Source: Psychrobacter sp. UBA3480
GTDB taxonomy: Bacteria > Pseudomonadota > Gammaproteobacteria > Pseudomonadales > Moraxellaceae
Assembly: GCF_002377945.1 (NCBI RefSeq)
Contig: NZ_DFQV01000020.1
Location: 317,412 to 381,411 of the forward strand
DNA length: 64,000 nt
Direction of reading: 5' to 3'
Positions 1 through 7,800 of the stretch are shown piece by piece. Numbering within the stretch: position 1 is the first letter of the stretch; each line of letters starts with the position of its first letter. The translations under genes and the position numbers were made by a program. The notes under the pieces were generated by a model. It was not told the DNA's origin, ran no database searches, and saw only the letters and a list, made by a program, of their open reading frames with translations.

Positions 1-380
1 TTCAAAACACCCATGACGCTACCCATATCACGCATAGACGTAGCACCTTGCTCAGCGATTTCAGCATTTACCAATGCCATGATCTCGTCTTGATTCATTT
101 GCTGCGGCATAAACTCGTTGATGATATCAATCTCAAACTGCTCTTTGGTGGCCAAGTCATCACGGCCATTTTCTGTAAAGATAGTTAGTGATTCTTGACG
201 CTGCTTTAGCTGTTTTTGCAAAACTTCTAATACTTGCGCATCATCAAGCTCTGTCTGACGGTCAATCTCGATTTGTTTCACTACTGACTGTACGTTGCGC
301 AGTACTTTGACGCGCTCAAGCTCACGAGCTTTCATTGAAACTTTGATATTATCTGATAACGTCTGTTTAAGTTGGCTCAC
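1..380 (-). CDS. GatB/YqeY domain protein, 3' end outside the window
   Basis: The reverse strand reads from a GTG at 380 preceded by an AGGAT ribosome site and stays open to the window edge, giving 126 codons. The product begins VSQLKQTLSDNIKVSMKAR and carries motifs of the YqeY family (ELERVKVLRNV, KQIEIDRQ, FMPQQMNQDEI and the start of GATSMRDMG). This is a small helical protein related to the tail of the GatB amidotransferase subunit; it probably binds tRNA, but its role is poorly known. It lies downstream of rpsU on the same strand, an arrangement common in gammaproteobacteria, but a terminator separates the two. The last part of the gene is missing only because the window ends. Confidence 0.85.
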   Translation of the reverse strand, partial: MSQLKQTLSDNIKVSMKARELERVKVLRNVQSVVKQIEIDRQTELDDAQVLEVLQKQLKQRQESLTIFTENGRDDLATKEQFEIDIINEFMPQQMNQDEIMALVNAEIAEQGATSMRDMGSVMGVL

Positions 381-504
381 TGCTATTATCCTTATCGATC
401 TGTTAAATGCTATTCGTTAGAGGTCGTTTGTTAAATTTTTAGAACAAAACCTGCTGATAGTAGTTTTAATAAAAAATTATGTCAGCAGTAATAACAAAAA
501 TTGT

Positions 505-547
505 AGCATAAAAAACGCCACTGATATCGATTGATAACAGTGGCGTT
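505..547 (-). terminator. Rho-independent terminator after rpsU
   Basis: Perfect 10-bp stem AACGCCACTG (514-523) and CAGTGGCGTT (538-547). On the minus strand it is followed by a run of six T, then ATGCTAC. It lies 37 bp after the rpsU stop. Confidence 0.85.
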
Positions 548-583
548 AGTGTAGCGCTTGTACTTAACTAATCAGATTACTGA

Positions 584-799
584 TTAGTACATACGAGTGG
601 TACGAATAGTTTCGCGTTGTAACTTCTTCTTATAACGCTTTACGGCAGCAGCTTTTTTACGCTTACGTACTTGCGTTGGTTTTTCATAAAACTCACGCTT
701 ACGTACGTCTGATAATACACCAGCTTTTTCACAAGCACGTTTGAAACGACGGATAGCGATATCAACTGGTTCGTTTTCTTTAACCTTAACTGCAGGCAT
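584..799 (-). CDS. rpsU: 30S ribosomal protein S21
   Basis: The 71-residue basic protein begins [20 protein letters not shown] and ends [10 protein letters not shown], the full length and sequence expected for bacterial S21. It binds the small ribosomal subunit near the anti-Shine-Dalgarno region and helps mRNA selection. The ATG is preceded by a strong GAGGAG site 6 nt upstream. A good sigma-70 promoter lies at 932-960 and a terminator follows at 505-547, so the gene is probably also transcribed alone. The usual gammaproteobacterial partner, tsaD, is divergent but lies 1.9 kb away. Confidence 0.97.
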
Positions 800-906
800 G
801 AAGACTCCTCGATTAGGATGAGATATAAGGGCATTAGTTTGGCTGTGTATTAGTATTTAGCCGTAATATCTCAAGATTACAGGCATCAGCTCAAACTAGG
901 ACAATT

Positions 907-924
907 CTCACGCATTAGCGTAAG
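907..924 (-). other. Hairpin at the 5' end of the rpsU transcript
   Basis: On the minus strand CTTACGC-TAAT-GCGTGAG forms a 7-bp stem with one T-G pair and a 4-nt loop. It begins at or within a few bases of the expected transcription start of the promoter at 932-960, so it would cap the rpsU mRNA. There is no T-run, so it is not a terminator. Confidence 0.5.
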
Positions 925-931
925 GGCAGGT

Positions 932-960
932 ATTTTAATAAAAAATACCAACAAAGTCAA
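932..960 (-). promoter_or_regulatory. Sigma-70 promoter of rpsU
   Basis: On the minus strand TTGACT (955-960) and TAAAAT (932-937) are separated by exactly 17 bp. The predicted start is near 925, about 125 nt upstream of the rpsU ATG. Confidence 0.75.
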
Positions 961-1122
961 TGATTTTAAGCATTTATTGCTGATAAGGTGTTCAATTAGA
1001 TAGCTATTTGAATTTGGCTCTCAAACTATGAATTCGACATATATACAACGCTTTATCAATAAAAAATCCCTACCGTCTATAACGGTTTGATTGGAGTTTA
1101 TGCTATGATAATTCCCATATTA

Positions 1123-1391
1123 TAGGGTCTATTGAACTTTCAAATATTAGGGCTGCTGATGGCTAAAGTTACCCCAAACTAGGCGAAAACCGACGATAAT
1201 GTCGAGACCTTAGCTAGGTTTTCAACAACGGTTGGGGTAATTTTAGCATCAGCCTTTCAGGGCAGTACTCTTTTTTGTCAATATATGGCGAAATAGTTTA
1301 ACCTAGAATGACTAGGCTTCAGCAATTTCACTGCATATTGTCTAAAAAATAGTGACTGCCAGCACCACATTTGAAAGTTCAATAGACCCTA
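1123..1391. mobile_element. MITE-like element with 21-bp terminal inverted repeats and two internal palindromes
   Basis: GGGTCTATTGAACTTTCAAAT (1125-1145) is repeated exactly, inverted, at 1369-1389. Both ends are flanked by TA (1123-1124 and 1390-1391), which could be a TA target duplication. Inside lie two consecutive long imperfect palindromes. Arm A, about 1151-1254, starts GGCTGCTGATGGCTAAAG and ends TTTTAGCATCAGCC, with an inner CGAC/GTCG hairpin at 1191-1204. Arm B, about 1260-1360, runs from GGCAGTACTC to GTGACTGCC, with an inner CCTAG/CTAGG hairpin. No reading frame of useful length is present. It ends about 45 bp upstream of the lipoprotein gene at 1438. The parent insertion-sequence family is not identified. 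Confidence 0.75.
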
Positions 1392-1437
1392 GTAAGCCTA
1401 TGAACCGTTTTGTGTGTATTTTATTGAGGATGTTGGA

Positions 1438-1779
1438 ATGAAAAAAACAGTATTTAACACGGCATTAAGCACCGCACTTATCGTAACTTTAGGTGTGAGC
1501 GTGAGCGCTTGTAGTGGCGGCGAAGAGCATGAAGAAGTAATGGCAATCGATCGCGTTGACGAAGCTGCTGAACTTGCCATTAAAAATGCGCCACCAGCTG
1601 AAGAAATGGAATTCCCAGAGACAGCACCGATGCCAGCGGCTGATGCTGCGGGTACAGAAGCTGACGGTACAGCTACTGCCGAAGCAGGAACGGCTGACGC
1701 TGATACAGCAGAAGCAGCAGCTACTGACAGCACTGATATGGCGGCTACTGACGATACAGCTGCAGCTACTGCTGAGTAA
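1438..1779 (+). CDS. Small Ala/Thr/Asp/Glu-rich lipoprotein
   Basis: The ATG at 1438 is chosen because GAGGA sits 8 nt upstream and it gives a clean lipoprotein signal (MKKTVFNTALSTALIV..., lipobox VSAC). An in-frame start at 1414 would spoil the basic N-region. The mature part, about 86 residues, is acidic low-complexity sequence full of A, T, D, E and G, with no recognisable fold. It probably sits as a flexible chain on a membrane face, but the function is unknown. The gene's promoter must lie in or beside the palindromic element ending at 1391. The following lipoprotein at 1905 has a similar composition, so the two may be paralogous in their linker part. Confidence 0.7.
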   Translation: MKKTVFNTALSTALIVTLGVSVSACSGGEEHEEVMAIDRVDEAAELAIKNAPPAEEMEFPETAPMPAADAAGTEADGTATAEAGTADADTAEAAATDSTDMAATDDTAAATAE

Positions 1780-1904
1780 TTTAGTGCTGAATTGACCATT
1801 AGCTCAATTGACTATTAAACAGTCGTTGGTCGTATACGTAAGTACTTTAAGCTGATATAACGCATCACTAATTGATTGCAGACTGACTAAGTAAGGGTAA
1901 AACC

Positions 1905-2429
1905 ATGATTGATATACAACTGTATATGAACAAGCTGAAGTTGTCTGTGATCGGCATGAGCGTGGTATTTACTGTGAGTGCTTGTAGCGGTGATAACACA
2001 GCCACTGAAGAGTCTACAGCAGCCAATGAGCCTGTTACCGCTATAGAAGAGACAGCTGTAGCAGAAACCGAAGGCACGACGCCTGAGTCTGTGGTTGATC
2101 CAGAATCAGAATCAGAAGCAGCAACAGAGTCTGCCGACATAGTAGATGACGCAGTAGCAACACCTGAAACTGATTCTGAAGCGTTGGCCGCAGATGCAGG
2201 TGCTAAACTGTATGAATCAAACTGTCAGGTTTGTCATGCTGCAGGTTTACTCGATGCGCCAAAGTATGGTGATACAGCGGCTTGGACAGCTCGTCTAACT
2301 AAAGACAAAGAAACGCTGTATATGCACTCGGCTAAAGGCTTTAATAAAATGCCAGCGCAAGCGGTAAATGGTGTGACCGAAGCACAAGTTAAAGCGGCTG
2401 TTGATTATATGCTAGCGTCGGTAAGCTGA
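1905..2429 (+). CDS. c-type cytochrome lipoprotein (cytochrome c5-like)
   Basis: 174 residues. A signal with lipobox VSAC (Cys27) is followed by an acidic Thr/Glu/Ser linker to about residue 90 and a C-terminal monoheme domain. The heme site is CQVCH (Cys107, Cys110, His111) and Met149 in KMP is the likely sixth ligand, the pattern of the cytochrome c5/c555 group. The protein is probably membrane-anchored in the periplasm and carries electrons in respiration; its partner is unknown. The ATG at 1905 has AAGGG upstream; an ATG at 1926 is a possible alternative. A strong terminator follows. Confidence 0.85.
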   Translation: MIDIQLYMNKLKLSVIGMSVVFTVSACSGDNTATEESTAANEPVTAIEETAVAETEGTTPESVVDPESESEAATESADIVDDAVATPETDSEALAADAGAKLYESNCQVCHAAGLLDAPKYGDTAAWTARLTKDKETLYMHSAKGFNKMPAQAVNGVTEAQVKAAVDYMLASVS

Positions 2430-2474
2430 TACGCTATATTAGAGTATGTCAGCTATTGAAATTTGCTAAACTGG

Positions 2475-2506
2475 CCGTCATTGTGACTGACAATGACGGT
2501 TTTTTT
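2475..2506 (+). terminator. Terminator after the cytochrome gene
   Basis: Perfect 10-bp stem CCGTCATTGT/ACAATGACGG with a 5-nt loop and seven T. Confidence 0.9.
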
Positions 2507-2665
2507 ATGCACGTTTTTTGTCACGCCAGTCTCATAATATATAGCTGTATCAAGCGAATTTGAGATAGTGTGTGACTGGCTGTATTCGTTATCCAATCTC
2601 TCAAAATGATGTAAGATAAAAGTGCGACAAAAATAGCACGAAAACGAAAGTATAAAGGCAAAAGT

Positions 2666-3724
2666 ATGAAAGTATTGGGCTTAGAGACCTCTTGTGATGA
2701 GACGGGGCTAGCGATTTTTGATAGTGAGCAAATAAATAGCGACAACCAAGGTTTGGTCGGGCAAGTACTGTACTCTCAGATTGAGCTGCACGCACTTTAT
2801 GGTGGCGTTGTGCCTGAGCTTGCTAGCCGCGATCATATTCGTAAGCTCGTGCCGTTATTGAATGAGCTGCTAGAGCAATGCGATATGAAAAAAAGCGACA
2901 TCGATGCGATTGCCTATACTAAAGGACCTGGTCTTATTGGTGCATTGATGACAGGCGCACTGTTTGGTCGTAGCTTGGCATATGGTTTGGATATTCCAGC
3001 GATTGGTATCCATCATATGGAAGGGCATCTTTTGGCGCCGCTTATGGGCGCGAACCCTCCGGCATTTCCTTTTGTCTCGCTACTAGTATCTGGTGGGCAC
3101 ACGTTACTTATTGCTGCTCACGGTGTTGGACAATATGAGATATTGGGCGAGTCGATAGATGATGCGGCGGGTGAGTGCTTTGATAAAGCGGCTAAAATGC
3201 TAGGCCTGCCTTATCCTGGCGGCCCTAATATTGCCAAACTAGCAGAAACTGGTAATCCTGACGCTTACGCACTCCCAAGACCAATGCTACATCGGGGTCT
3301 AGACTTCTCGTTTAGTGGTATGAAAACTGCCGTACATAATCTGATTAAAGACACGCCACTGTCAGGCGGTTCTGGTCATAAATCTGACAGCGATCCACAG
3401 GTTCGTGCTGATATTGCCGCCAGTTTTCAGCATGCAGTAGTCGACACGCTAGTGAAGAAATGTGTTAAAGCACTCAAGCAAGCAGATATGAGCCGTTTGG
3501 TAATTGCAGGTGGGGTTAGTGCCAATACTCATCTGCGTGAGATGTTAGAAGCGGAACTGGCTAAAATTAATGCGACGGTTCATTATGCACCGCCTGCGCT
3601 ATGTACGGATAATGGCGCGATGATTGCTTACGCAGGTTTTGAGCGCTTGCAAGCTGGACAGTCTGATGATTTGGCTGTTAGCTGTATTCCGCGTTGGCCG
3701 ATGACAGAATTGCCAGCCGTATAA
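2666..3724 (+). CDS. tsaD: tRNA N6-adenosine threonylcarbamoyltransferase TsaD
   Basis: 352 residues, usual family length, ASKHA fold. It transfers the threonylcarbamoyl group to A37 of tRNAs reading ANN codons, together with TsaB and TsaE in the cytoplasm. The start [19 protein letters not shown] is canonical. The metal-binding HMEGH motif gives His117 and His121, and CTDNGAM holds Asp315. SGGHT (142-146) and AGGVSAN (281-287) are the nucleotide-binding loops. The ATG at 2666 is the conserved start. fluC follows 44 bp downstream on the same strand. In many relatives tsaD is directly divergent from rpsU; here two lipoprotein genes and a palindromic element lie between them. Confidence 0.96.
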   Translation: MKVLGLETSCDETGLAIFDSEQINSDNQGLVGQVLYSQIELHALYGGVVPELASRDHIRKLVPLLNELLEQCDMKKSDIDAIAYTKGPGLIGALMTGALFGRSLAYGLDIPAIGIHHMEGHLLAPLMGANPPAFPFVSLLVSGGHTLLIAAHGVGQYEILGESIDDAAGECFDKAAKMLGLPYPGGPNIAKLAETGNPDAYALPRPMLHRGLDFSFSGMKTAVHNLIKDTPLSGGSGHKSDSDPQVRADIAASFQHAVVDTLVKKCVKALKQADMSRLVIAGGVSANTHLREMLEAELAKINATVHYAPPALCTDNGAMIAYAGFERLQAGQSDDLAVSCIPRWPMTELPAV

Positions 3725-3768
3725 ATGAGCATTTGGTCCAACACGTTTATATGAATTAAGGATAGTTT

Positions 3769-4140
3769 ATGCAGTGGCTTGCTATCGGTTTGGGCGCAGC
3801 ATTCGGTGCTTGTCTGCGAGCTTGGTTATCGCGTTTTAATGCTCTACATGGTTGGGTGCCGCTCGGTACTTTGAGCGCTAATATCTTGGGTGGACTGCTG
3901 ATAGGGCTGGCGCTAGTGTGGTTTGAGCGTATGGGTAGCAACTTGTCCGATCACGTGCGCGTGTTTGTGATTACCGGATTTTTGGGTGGATTGACGACTT
4001 TTAGTACGTTTAGTGCAGAGGTATTTGGCTTTATCCATGACGGGCGGCTGCTGGCAGGCTTAGCGCTCATCGGTTTGCATGTTGGGCTGACTTTACTGGC
4101 AACCGCGCTGGGTTTTTATTTCTTTAAGCTAGTTTTGTAG
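3769..4140 (+). CDS. fluC: Fluoride ion channel Fluc (CrcB)
   Basis: 123 residues with four hydrophobic segments. The dimeric inner-membrane channel exports fluoride. Family signatures are visible: [11 protein letters not shown] near the N-terminus, GTLSANILG with the pore Asn38, and [13 protein letters not shown] (70-82), which holds the Na+ site and pore phenylalanines. The ATG is preceded by AAGGATAG. It lies 44 bp after tsaD and may share its transcript. I saw no fluoride riboswitch upstream, so control by fluoride is not evident. Confidence 0.93.
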   Translation: MQWLAIGLGAAFGACLRAWLSRFNALHGWVPLGTLSANILGGLLIGLALVWFERMGSNLSDHVRVFVITGFLGGLTTFSTFSAEVFGFIHDGRLLAGLALIGLHVGLTLLATALGFYFFKLVL

Positions 4141-4167
4141 GCGTTGATAGATATTAATCGTTTAAGA

Positions 4168-4210
4168 GTCTGTTATAAGTGGTTCCATTATATCAGTCTG
4201 TTTTAAGTGG
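4168..4210 (+). repeat. Short imperfect direct repeat
   Basis: gtctgttataagtgg (4168-4182) and gtctgttttaagtgg (4196-4210) differ at one base and lie 28 bp apart, at the left edge of the AT-rich accessory patch. Confidence 0.5.
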
Positions 4211-4289
4211 TCTGTTAATAGGTTTGAAGAGTGAAATAGCTGGTTCCGTTGGGGTATACCTATTTTCAATCATTTCTCTTACAATTTTT

Positions 4290-4820
4290 TTACTCACCTG
4301 AATAATTTTCAAGCATTTGTATTAATTCTTGAAAATCAGGATGATCACCTCGAAAACCTTTAATTGCTTCAAGTAAGTAATCTTTTCCATTATAGTAGTT
4401 AACATCCCCACCATTTTTTAACATCAGTTCTAGTACATCTAACCTATCAGGCATCAGCAAAGTCATTCTCAGAGGTATAAGTTTATCTCTATTAGGAATG
4501 TTTGGATCTGCCCCTGCTTCTAATAAGGCAATAGCGGCTTCTGCATTTTCTCCTCGCATTGCATAGTGCAATGGTGTCATGCCATAACTGTCTTGAGCAT
4601 TGATTGGAACACCTTTTTCTATAAAAAACTCAATAGTTTTTTTCGGTGGTTCTTTTGGGTTAAATCCCATTGAGAGCTGATGTAGCCAGTTCCATTTATC
4701 AGTTGGAGATGTTTCAAAGTAATCCATATTGTTACTTTCGAATAATTCAGAAGCTTCTTTTATCAGGCCTTCTTTAAAAAGCCTGAAAACTTTCATTCGT
4801 AGTTTTTTGTATTCATTCAT
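4290..4820 (-). CDS. Ankyrin-repeat protein, possible immunity protein
   Basis: 176 residues, no signal peptide. About two to three ankyrin repeats are visible: YGMTPLHYAMRGENAEAAIALLEAGADPN (about 79-107) is near consensus, with weaker repeats before (IEFFIEKGVPINAQD) and after (LELMLKNGGDVNYY). The N-terminal 60 residues are charged and helical. The ribosome site is weak (AAGAAAAATAATT). It follows a short truncated reading frame by 2 nt. Small cytoplasmic ankyrin proteins are known as immunity partners in polymorphic toxin loci; the context here (AT-rich patch, broken upstream frame) allows that idea but does not prove it. The function is not known. Confidence 0.75.
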   Translation of the reverse strand: MNEYKKLRMKVFRLFKEGLIKEASELFESNNMDYFETSPTDKWNWLHQLSMGFNPKEPPKKTIEFFIEKGVPINAQDSYGMTPLHYAMRGENAEAAIALLEAGADPNIPNRDKLIPLRMTLLMPDRLDVLELMLKNGGDVNYYNGKDYLLEAIKGFRGDHPDFQELIQMLENYSGE

Positions 4821-4822
4821 AA

Positions 4823-4927
4823 TTATTTTTCTTTGCTTCTACTGCTATCAAGAAAATCTTGCATTTCATCTGTTAGTTCTTGTGGAATATCTTTGCCTTC
4901 CATCTCATCAGTATGACTAATATTAAG
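4823..4927 (-). pseudogene. Possible 3' remnant of a gene upstream of the ankyrin gene
   Basis: The reverse strand is open for 34 codons (ends ...QDFLDSSRSKEK, stop TAA at 4823-4825) and stops 2 nt before the ankyrin ATG, the spacing of translationally coupled genes. It has no upstream start; only an internal ATG at 4903, which would give 26 residues (MEGKDIPQELTDEMQDFL...). The piece is hydrophilic and acidic, like the C-terminal end of a larger protein that has been deleted. The family is not recognised. It could also be a genuine tiny gene. Confidence 0.35.
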
Positions 4928-5061
4928 CTATGCTATCAATTCCTTAGTCATTGAAGTTATTTCTAGCACTAGAAGTTAGATGCCTGTATAGCGCACCGAA
5001 CACAATTTTTTGAATATTCACTTTAGGAGTTATATCTGACTATGATGATGTCCATAAAACT

Positions 5062-5748
5062 CTATTTTTGAGTGCAGTTCACTGGAGGAGGTATCACTCT
5101 AGAATCTAAAAACTTGACTACTTTATCGGGCAATAGAAACTTATAATACTCATTAAAAAAGTGTGGCATGTTCGTATAATGGGAATACCTTTCAAATACA
5201 GTATCCCATCCATTTTGACCTATTTTACTTTTAATGTAGTCCTTTCTATCTAAAATAGGGGTTTTATAGCCAATGATTTGTAAGGGTAAGTCATAGTCTA
5301 TCAGCGCAAACACTTTCTTTTCATTATCAAATATAAGAAACGGTGTATTTAAGTGTGGTGATGAAAAATTCCAAATTATTTCCTCGTTTGTGTGAAAGCA
5401 CTCACCAAAACAACCAAAACTGGCATCGGTTGATGCTATAAAGATAGCACACTTCAAGTTATCATTAATTAATTGAGCTATTATAGTTTCAGGTACTAAA
5501 CCTTCCTCTATTTCTTCTCCTAGCTCATAGGGAATACAAAAGTAATGGTAGCTATGAGTTAGCCTAGGCTTCATAGCATCGATCCCCACTATCCCTTTAG
5601 ACCCTGTAATTAATAGATCATTAAATGGGTGAGTATTTGCTTCATCTACGGTTAATAACCGTCCACCAACTTCGCTTAGATATTTTCTTTCTTGCACCCA
5701 AAACTTGCTGAAATACTCTTGGTCGCTATCTTTTAAATAAAATGTCAT
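5062..5748 (-). CDS. Unrecognised cytoplasmic protein in AT-rich patch
   Basis: 228 residues from the ATG at 5748, chosen because AGGA lies 8 nt upstream; the frame extends back to a TTG at 5778 without a better site. The sequence begins MTFYLKDSDQEYFSKFWVQ. It is rich in aromatic and acidic residues and has no signal peptide or membrane segment. I do not recognise the family. The AT-rich codon use matches the neighbouring ankyrin gene and differs from metR, which suggests acquisition by transfer. Size and context would fit a single-domain immunity or antitoxin-type protein, but no motif supports this. Confidence 0.7.
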   Translation of the reverse strand: MTFYLKDSDQEYFSKFWVQERKYLSEVGGRLLTVDEANTHPFNDLLITGSKGIVGIDAMKPRLTHSYHYFCIPYELGEEIEEGLVPETIIAQLINDNLKCAIFIASTDASFGCFGECFHTNEEIIWNFSSPHLNTPFLIFDNEKKVFALIDYDLPLQIIGYKTPILDRKDYIKSKIGQNGWDTVFERYSHYTNMPHFFNEYYKFLLPDKVVKFLDSRVIPPPVNCTQK

Positions 5749-5987
5749 TGCAGCTGTCCTGGTTGTCACAATTATCAAGGGTAATTTGATGTGCCCACGA
5801 AAAGCTCACTGCATGTACACCATGAAGTACACCGTGACTATTTCATCGAGTTAAAACGTTGATATCATTAGCCGACAGCCTATTGTTCAAGTCCTCACTA
5901 GGGAACCATCATTTTCCCCAACGCCTATCATAACGTAAGAAAGCGAACGATATTTTATAACCAAAAAATGTAATGAACAGTGGAGTA

Positions 5988-6878
5988 TTAAACTGGCTTC
6001 ACTATCCCTTCCAATAAACTGGCAAATCCCTGCATATACGCCGTATCTTTACTTGAGGTACGCGTCGCGGCATACAGCTGACAATGCACACCCTTTCCTA
6101 GTGGTCGTGATACGACCCAGCCTTTCCTCTCATATTCAGCAACCACCCAATCAGGTAATGCTGCGACACCGCGCTCACTGGCGACCAGCTGGATTAGCAT
6201 CGCTGTCAGCTCTGTAGTACGAACACTCTCAAAGCTTACTTGTGCTGGCGTCATAAAATTGGCAATGATGTCGAGGCGTTTGGCCTCTACGGGATAGGCA
6301 ATCAATGTCTCATTGATCAAATCATCAGGTTCAATAAGTTTTTGAGCAGCTAAATCATGCGTTGGTGAAAGTACCAAACGACTCTCATATTCAAATAATG
6401 GCTGATAGCTGATACCGTCGAGCGGTAAATCACTGGTAGTAATAAGCAGATCAATATCACCTTCCATAAGTAAATGATGCGGCTCAGGTTCAAACCCTGT
6501 GGCAAAGTCTAGCTCAACATCCGACCATTCACGGCGATAGTGGTTAAGTATTGGCATGAGCCAATCAAAGCAGCTGTGGCACTCTGATGCTAGGCGCAAC
6601 CTGCCTGCTTGACCATGCGCTAAGCGTTTAAGGTTGGATTTGGTACGAGTTACTTGCGGTAAGATATTGTCTGCTAACGCCAATACTGCTTTACCAGCTG
6701 GCGTAAAACTAAGCGGTCGCGTCCGACGATTGACCAAGCTGATGTCGTAGTAGTTCTCAAGCTCTTTTAATTGATGCGAAACGGCTGAGGCAGTAACGTG
6801 TAGCTCATCCGCCGCTGCTGCAAGTGAACCATGCGCCCGTAGCGCGGTTAACGTATTAAGATGACGTAGCTCAAGCAT
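5988..6878 (-). CDS. metR: LysR-type regulator MetR
   Basis: 296 residues. An N-terminal winged HTH (about 3-62; SLAAAADELHVTASAVSHQLKELE) is followed by a LysR effector domain. The segment ECHSCFDWLMPIL (about 98-110) and the overall sequence from AYPV to ALPDWVV match MetR, the homocysteine-responsive activator of methionine synthesis genes, rather than a generic LysR protein. It lies 115 bp downstream of potC on the same strand, and no met gene is adjacent, so its targets are elsewhere. The ATG start is the conserved one (MLELRHLNTL). Confidence 0.88.
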   Translation of the reverse strand: MLELRHLNTLTALRAHGSLAAAADELHVTASAVSHQLKELENYYDISLVNRRTRPLSFTPAGKAVLALADNILPQVTRTKSNLKRLAHGQAGRLRLASECHSCFDWLMPILNHYRREWSDVELDFATGFEPEPHHLLMEGDIDLLITTSDLPLDGISYQPLFEYESRLVLSPTHDLAAQKLIEPDDLINETLIAYPVEAKRLDIIANFMTPAQVSFESVRTTELTAMLIQLVASERGVAALPDWVVAEYERKGWVVSRPLGKGVHCQLYAATRTSSKDTAYMQGFASLLEGIVKPV

Positions 6879-6993
6879 AATATAACCTAACCGCTAAGGT
6901 GAGAAAAATTCATTATAGTCAATATAGCGCTGACTTTCACTCATAGTCCGGTATTAATGGTCAGTTAATAAGCAATTAGTTAGCAATTAACAT

Positions 6994-7800
6994 CTAGCGC
7001 TTGCGTAACAGTAACTGTGAGATAACGATCAATACTAGCGAAGCAAACAGTAATAACGTACCAATGGCGTTGACTTCTGGTTTGAGTCCTACGCGCACCA
7101 TAGAATAAATGCGCAGCGGTAAAATCTCATAGCTAGGTCCTGTGACAAAGGTCGACACTACCACATCATCTAGCGATAAGGTAAATGCCAGCAACCAACC
7201 TGCCATGACGGCTGGCAAGATAACAGGAATCAATACTGTACGCACCATGGTTGATTCGTTAGCACCCAAATCACGTGCCGCTTCCATTAGACGCTCATCT
7301 AAACTACTCAAACGTGCAAAGACAGTAATCACAACAAAAGGTAGGCAAAAAGTAATGTGCGCCAATAGCAATGAGACAAAGCCTAGTTGCAAACCAATCA
7401 GTAAGAACAATGCTAGCAATGAGATAGCGAGTACAATCTCAGGCGACATCATCAGGACAAATAGCAGTCCATTTAATAAGCCTTTACCACGAAAATTATA
7501 ACGATGTAAGGCTAGGGCAGTGAGTGTGCCTATCAAAGTCGAGACAGTGGCCGCCACCAATCCCAAGACAATAGAATGCCAAAATGCATCGAGCATCGCT
7601 TGGTTATTGAATAGTGATTCGTACCACTTTAAGCTAAAACCGCCCCAGTTATAGCCAATTTTTGATTTGTTAAAGGACATCACCACCAAGACAATGATGG
7701 GCAGATACAACAAGACATAAATCAGTCCGAGATAGCCTTTGGCAGCGATATGACCAATCTTAAGCGGACGAGTTTTGTTGTTCGGTGAGCTGTAAGACAT
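6994..7800 (-). CDS. potC: Spermidine/putrescine ABC transporter permease PotC
   Basis: 268 residues, about six membrane segments. The cytoplasmic EAA loop is visible as LMEAARDLGANESTMVRTVLIPVILP, which contacts the ATPase. It forms the inner-membrane channel with PotB. The start codon overlaps the potB stop by 1 nt (TAATG on the minus strand), so translation is coupled. No periplasmic binding protein gene (potD/potF) is found after it; metR follows instead. Confidence 0.92.
   Translation of the reverse strand: MSYSSPNNKTRPLKIGHIAAKGYLGLIYVLLYLPIIVLVVMSFNKSKIGYNWGGFSLKWYESLFNNQAMLDAFWHSIVLGLVAATVSTLIGTLTALALHRYNFRGKGLLNGLLFVLMMSPEIVLAISLLALFLLIGLQLGFVSLLLAHITFCLPFVVITVFARLSSLDERLMEAARDLGANESTMVRTVLIPVILPAVMAGWLLAFTLSLDDVVVSTFVTGPSYEILPLRIYSMVRVGLKPEVNAIGTLLLFASLVLIVISQLLLRKR

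Noticed and set aside
1398..2140. Long minus-strand open frames opposite the two lipoprotein genes
   Set aside because: They are Ala/Ser/Val-rich mirror frames of the low-complexity plus-strand genes, without ribosome sites or family character.
3725..3768. Fluoride riboswitch before fluC
   Set aside because: The 44-bp gap after tsaD is too short and lacks the conserved crcB-motif sequence.
4229..4241. AGCTGGTTCCGTT shared by 4229-4241 and the terminator at 19429-19441
   Set aside because: Only 13 bases match and the surroundings differ, so it is probably chance.
6912..6930. Third copy of the 108-bp repeat family (TATAGTCAATATAG)
   Set aside because: There is no matching GACTATA end about 108 bp away and no core sequence; the next bases are potC coding sequence.
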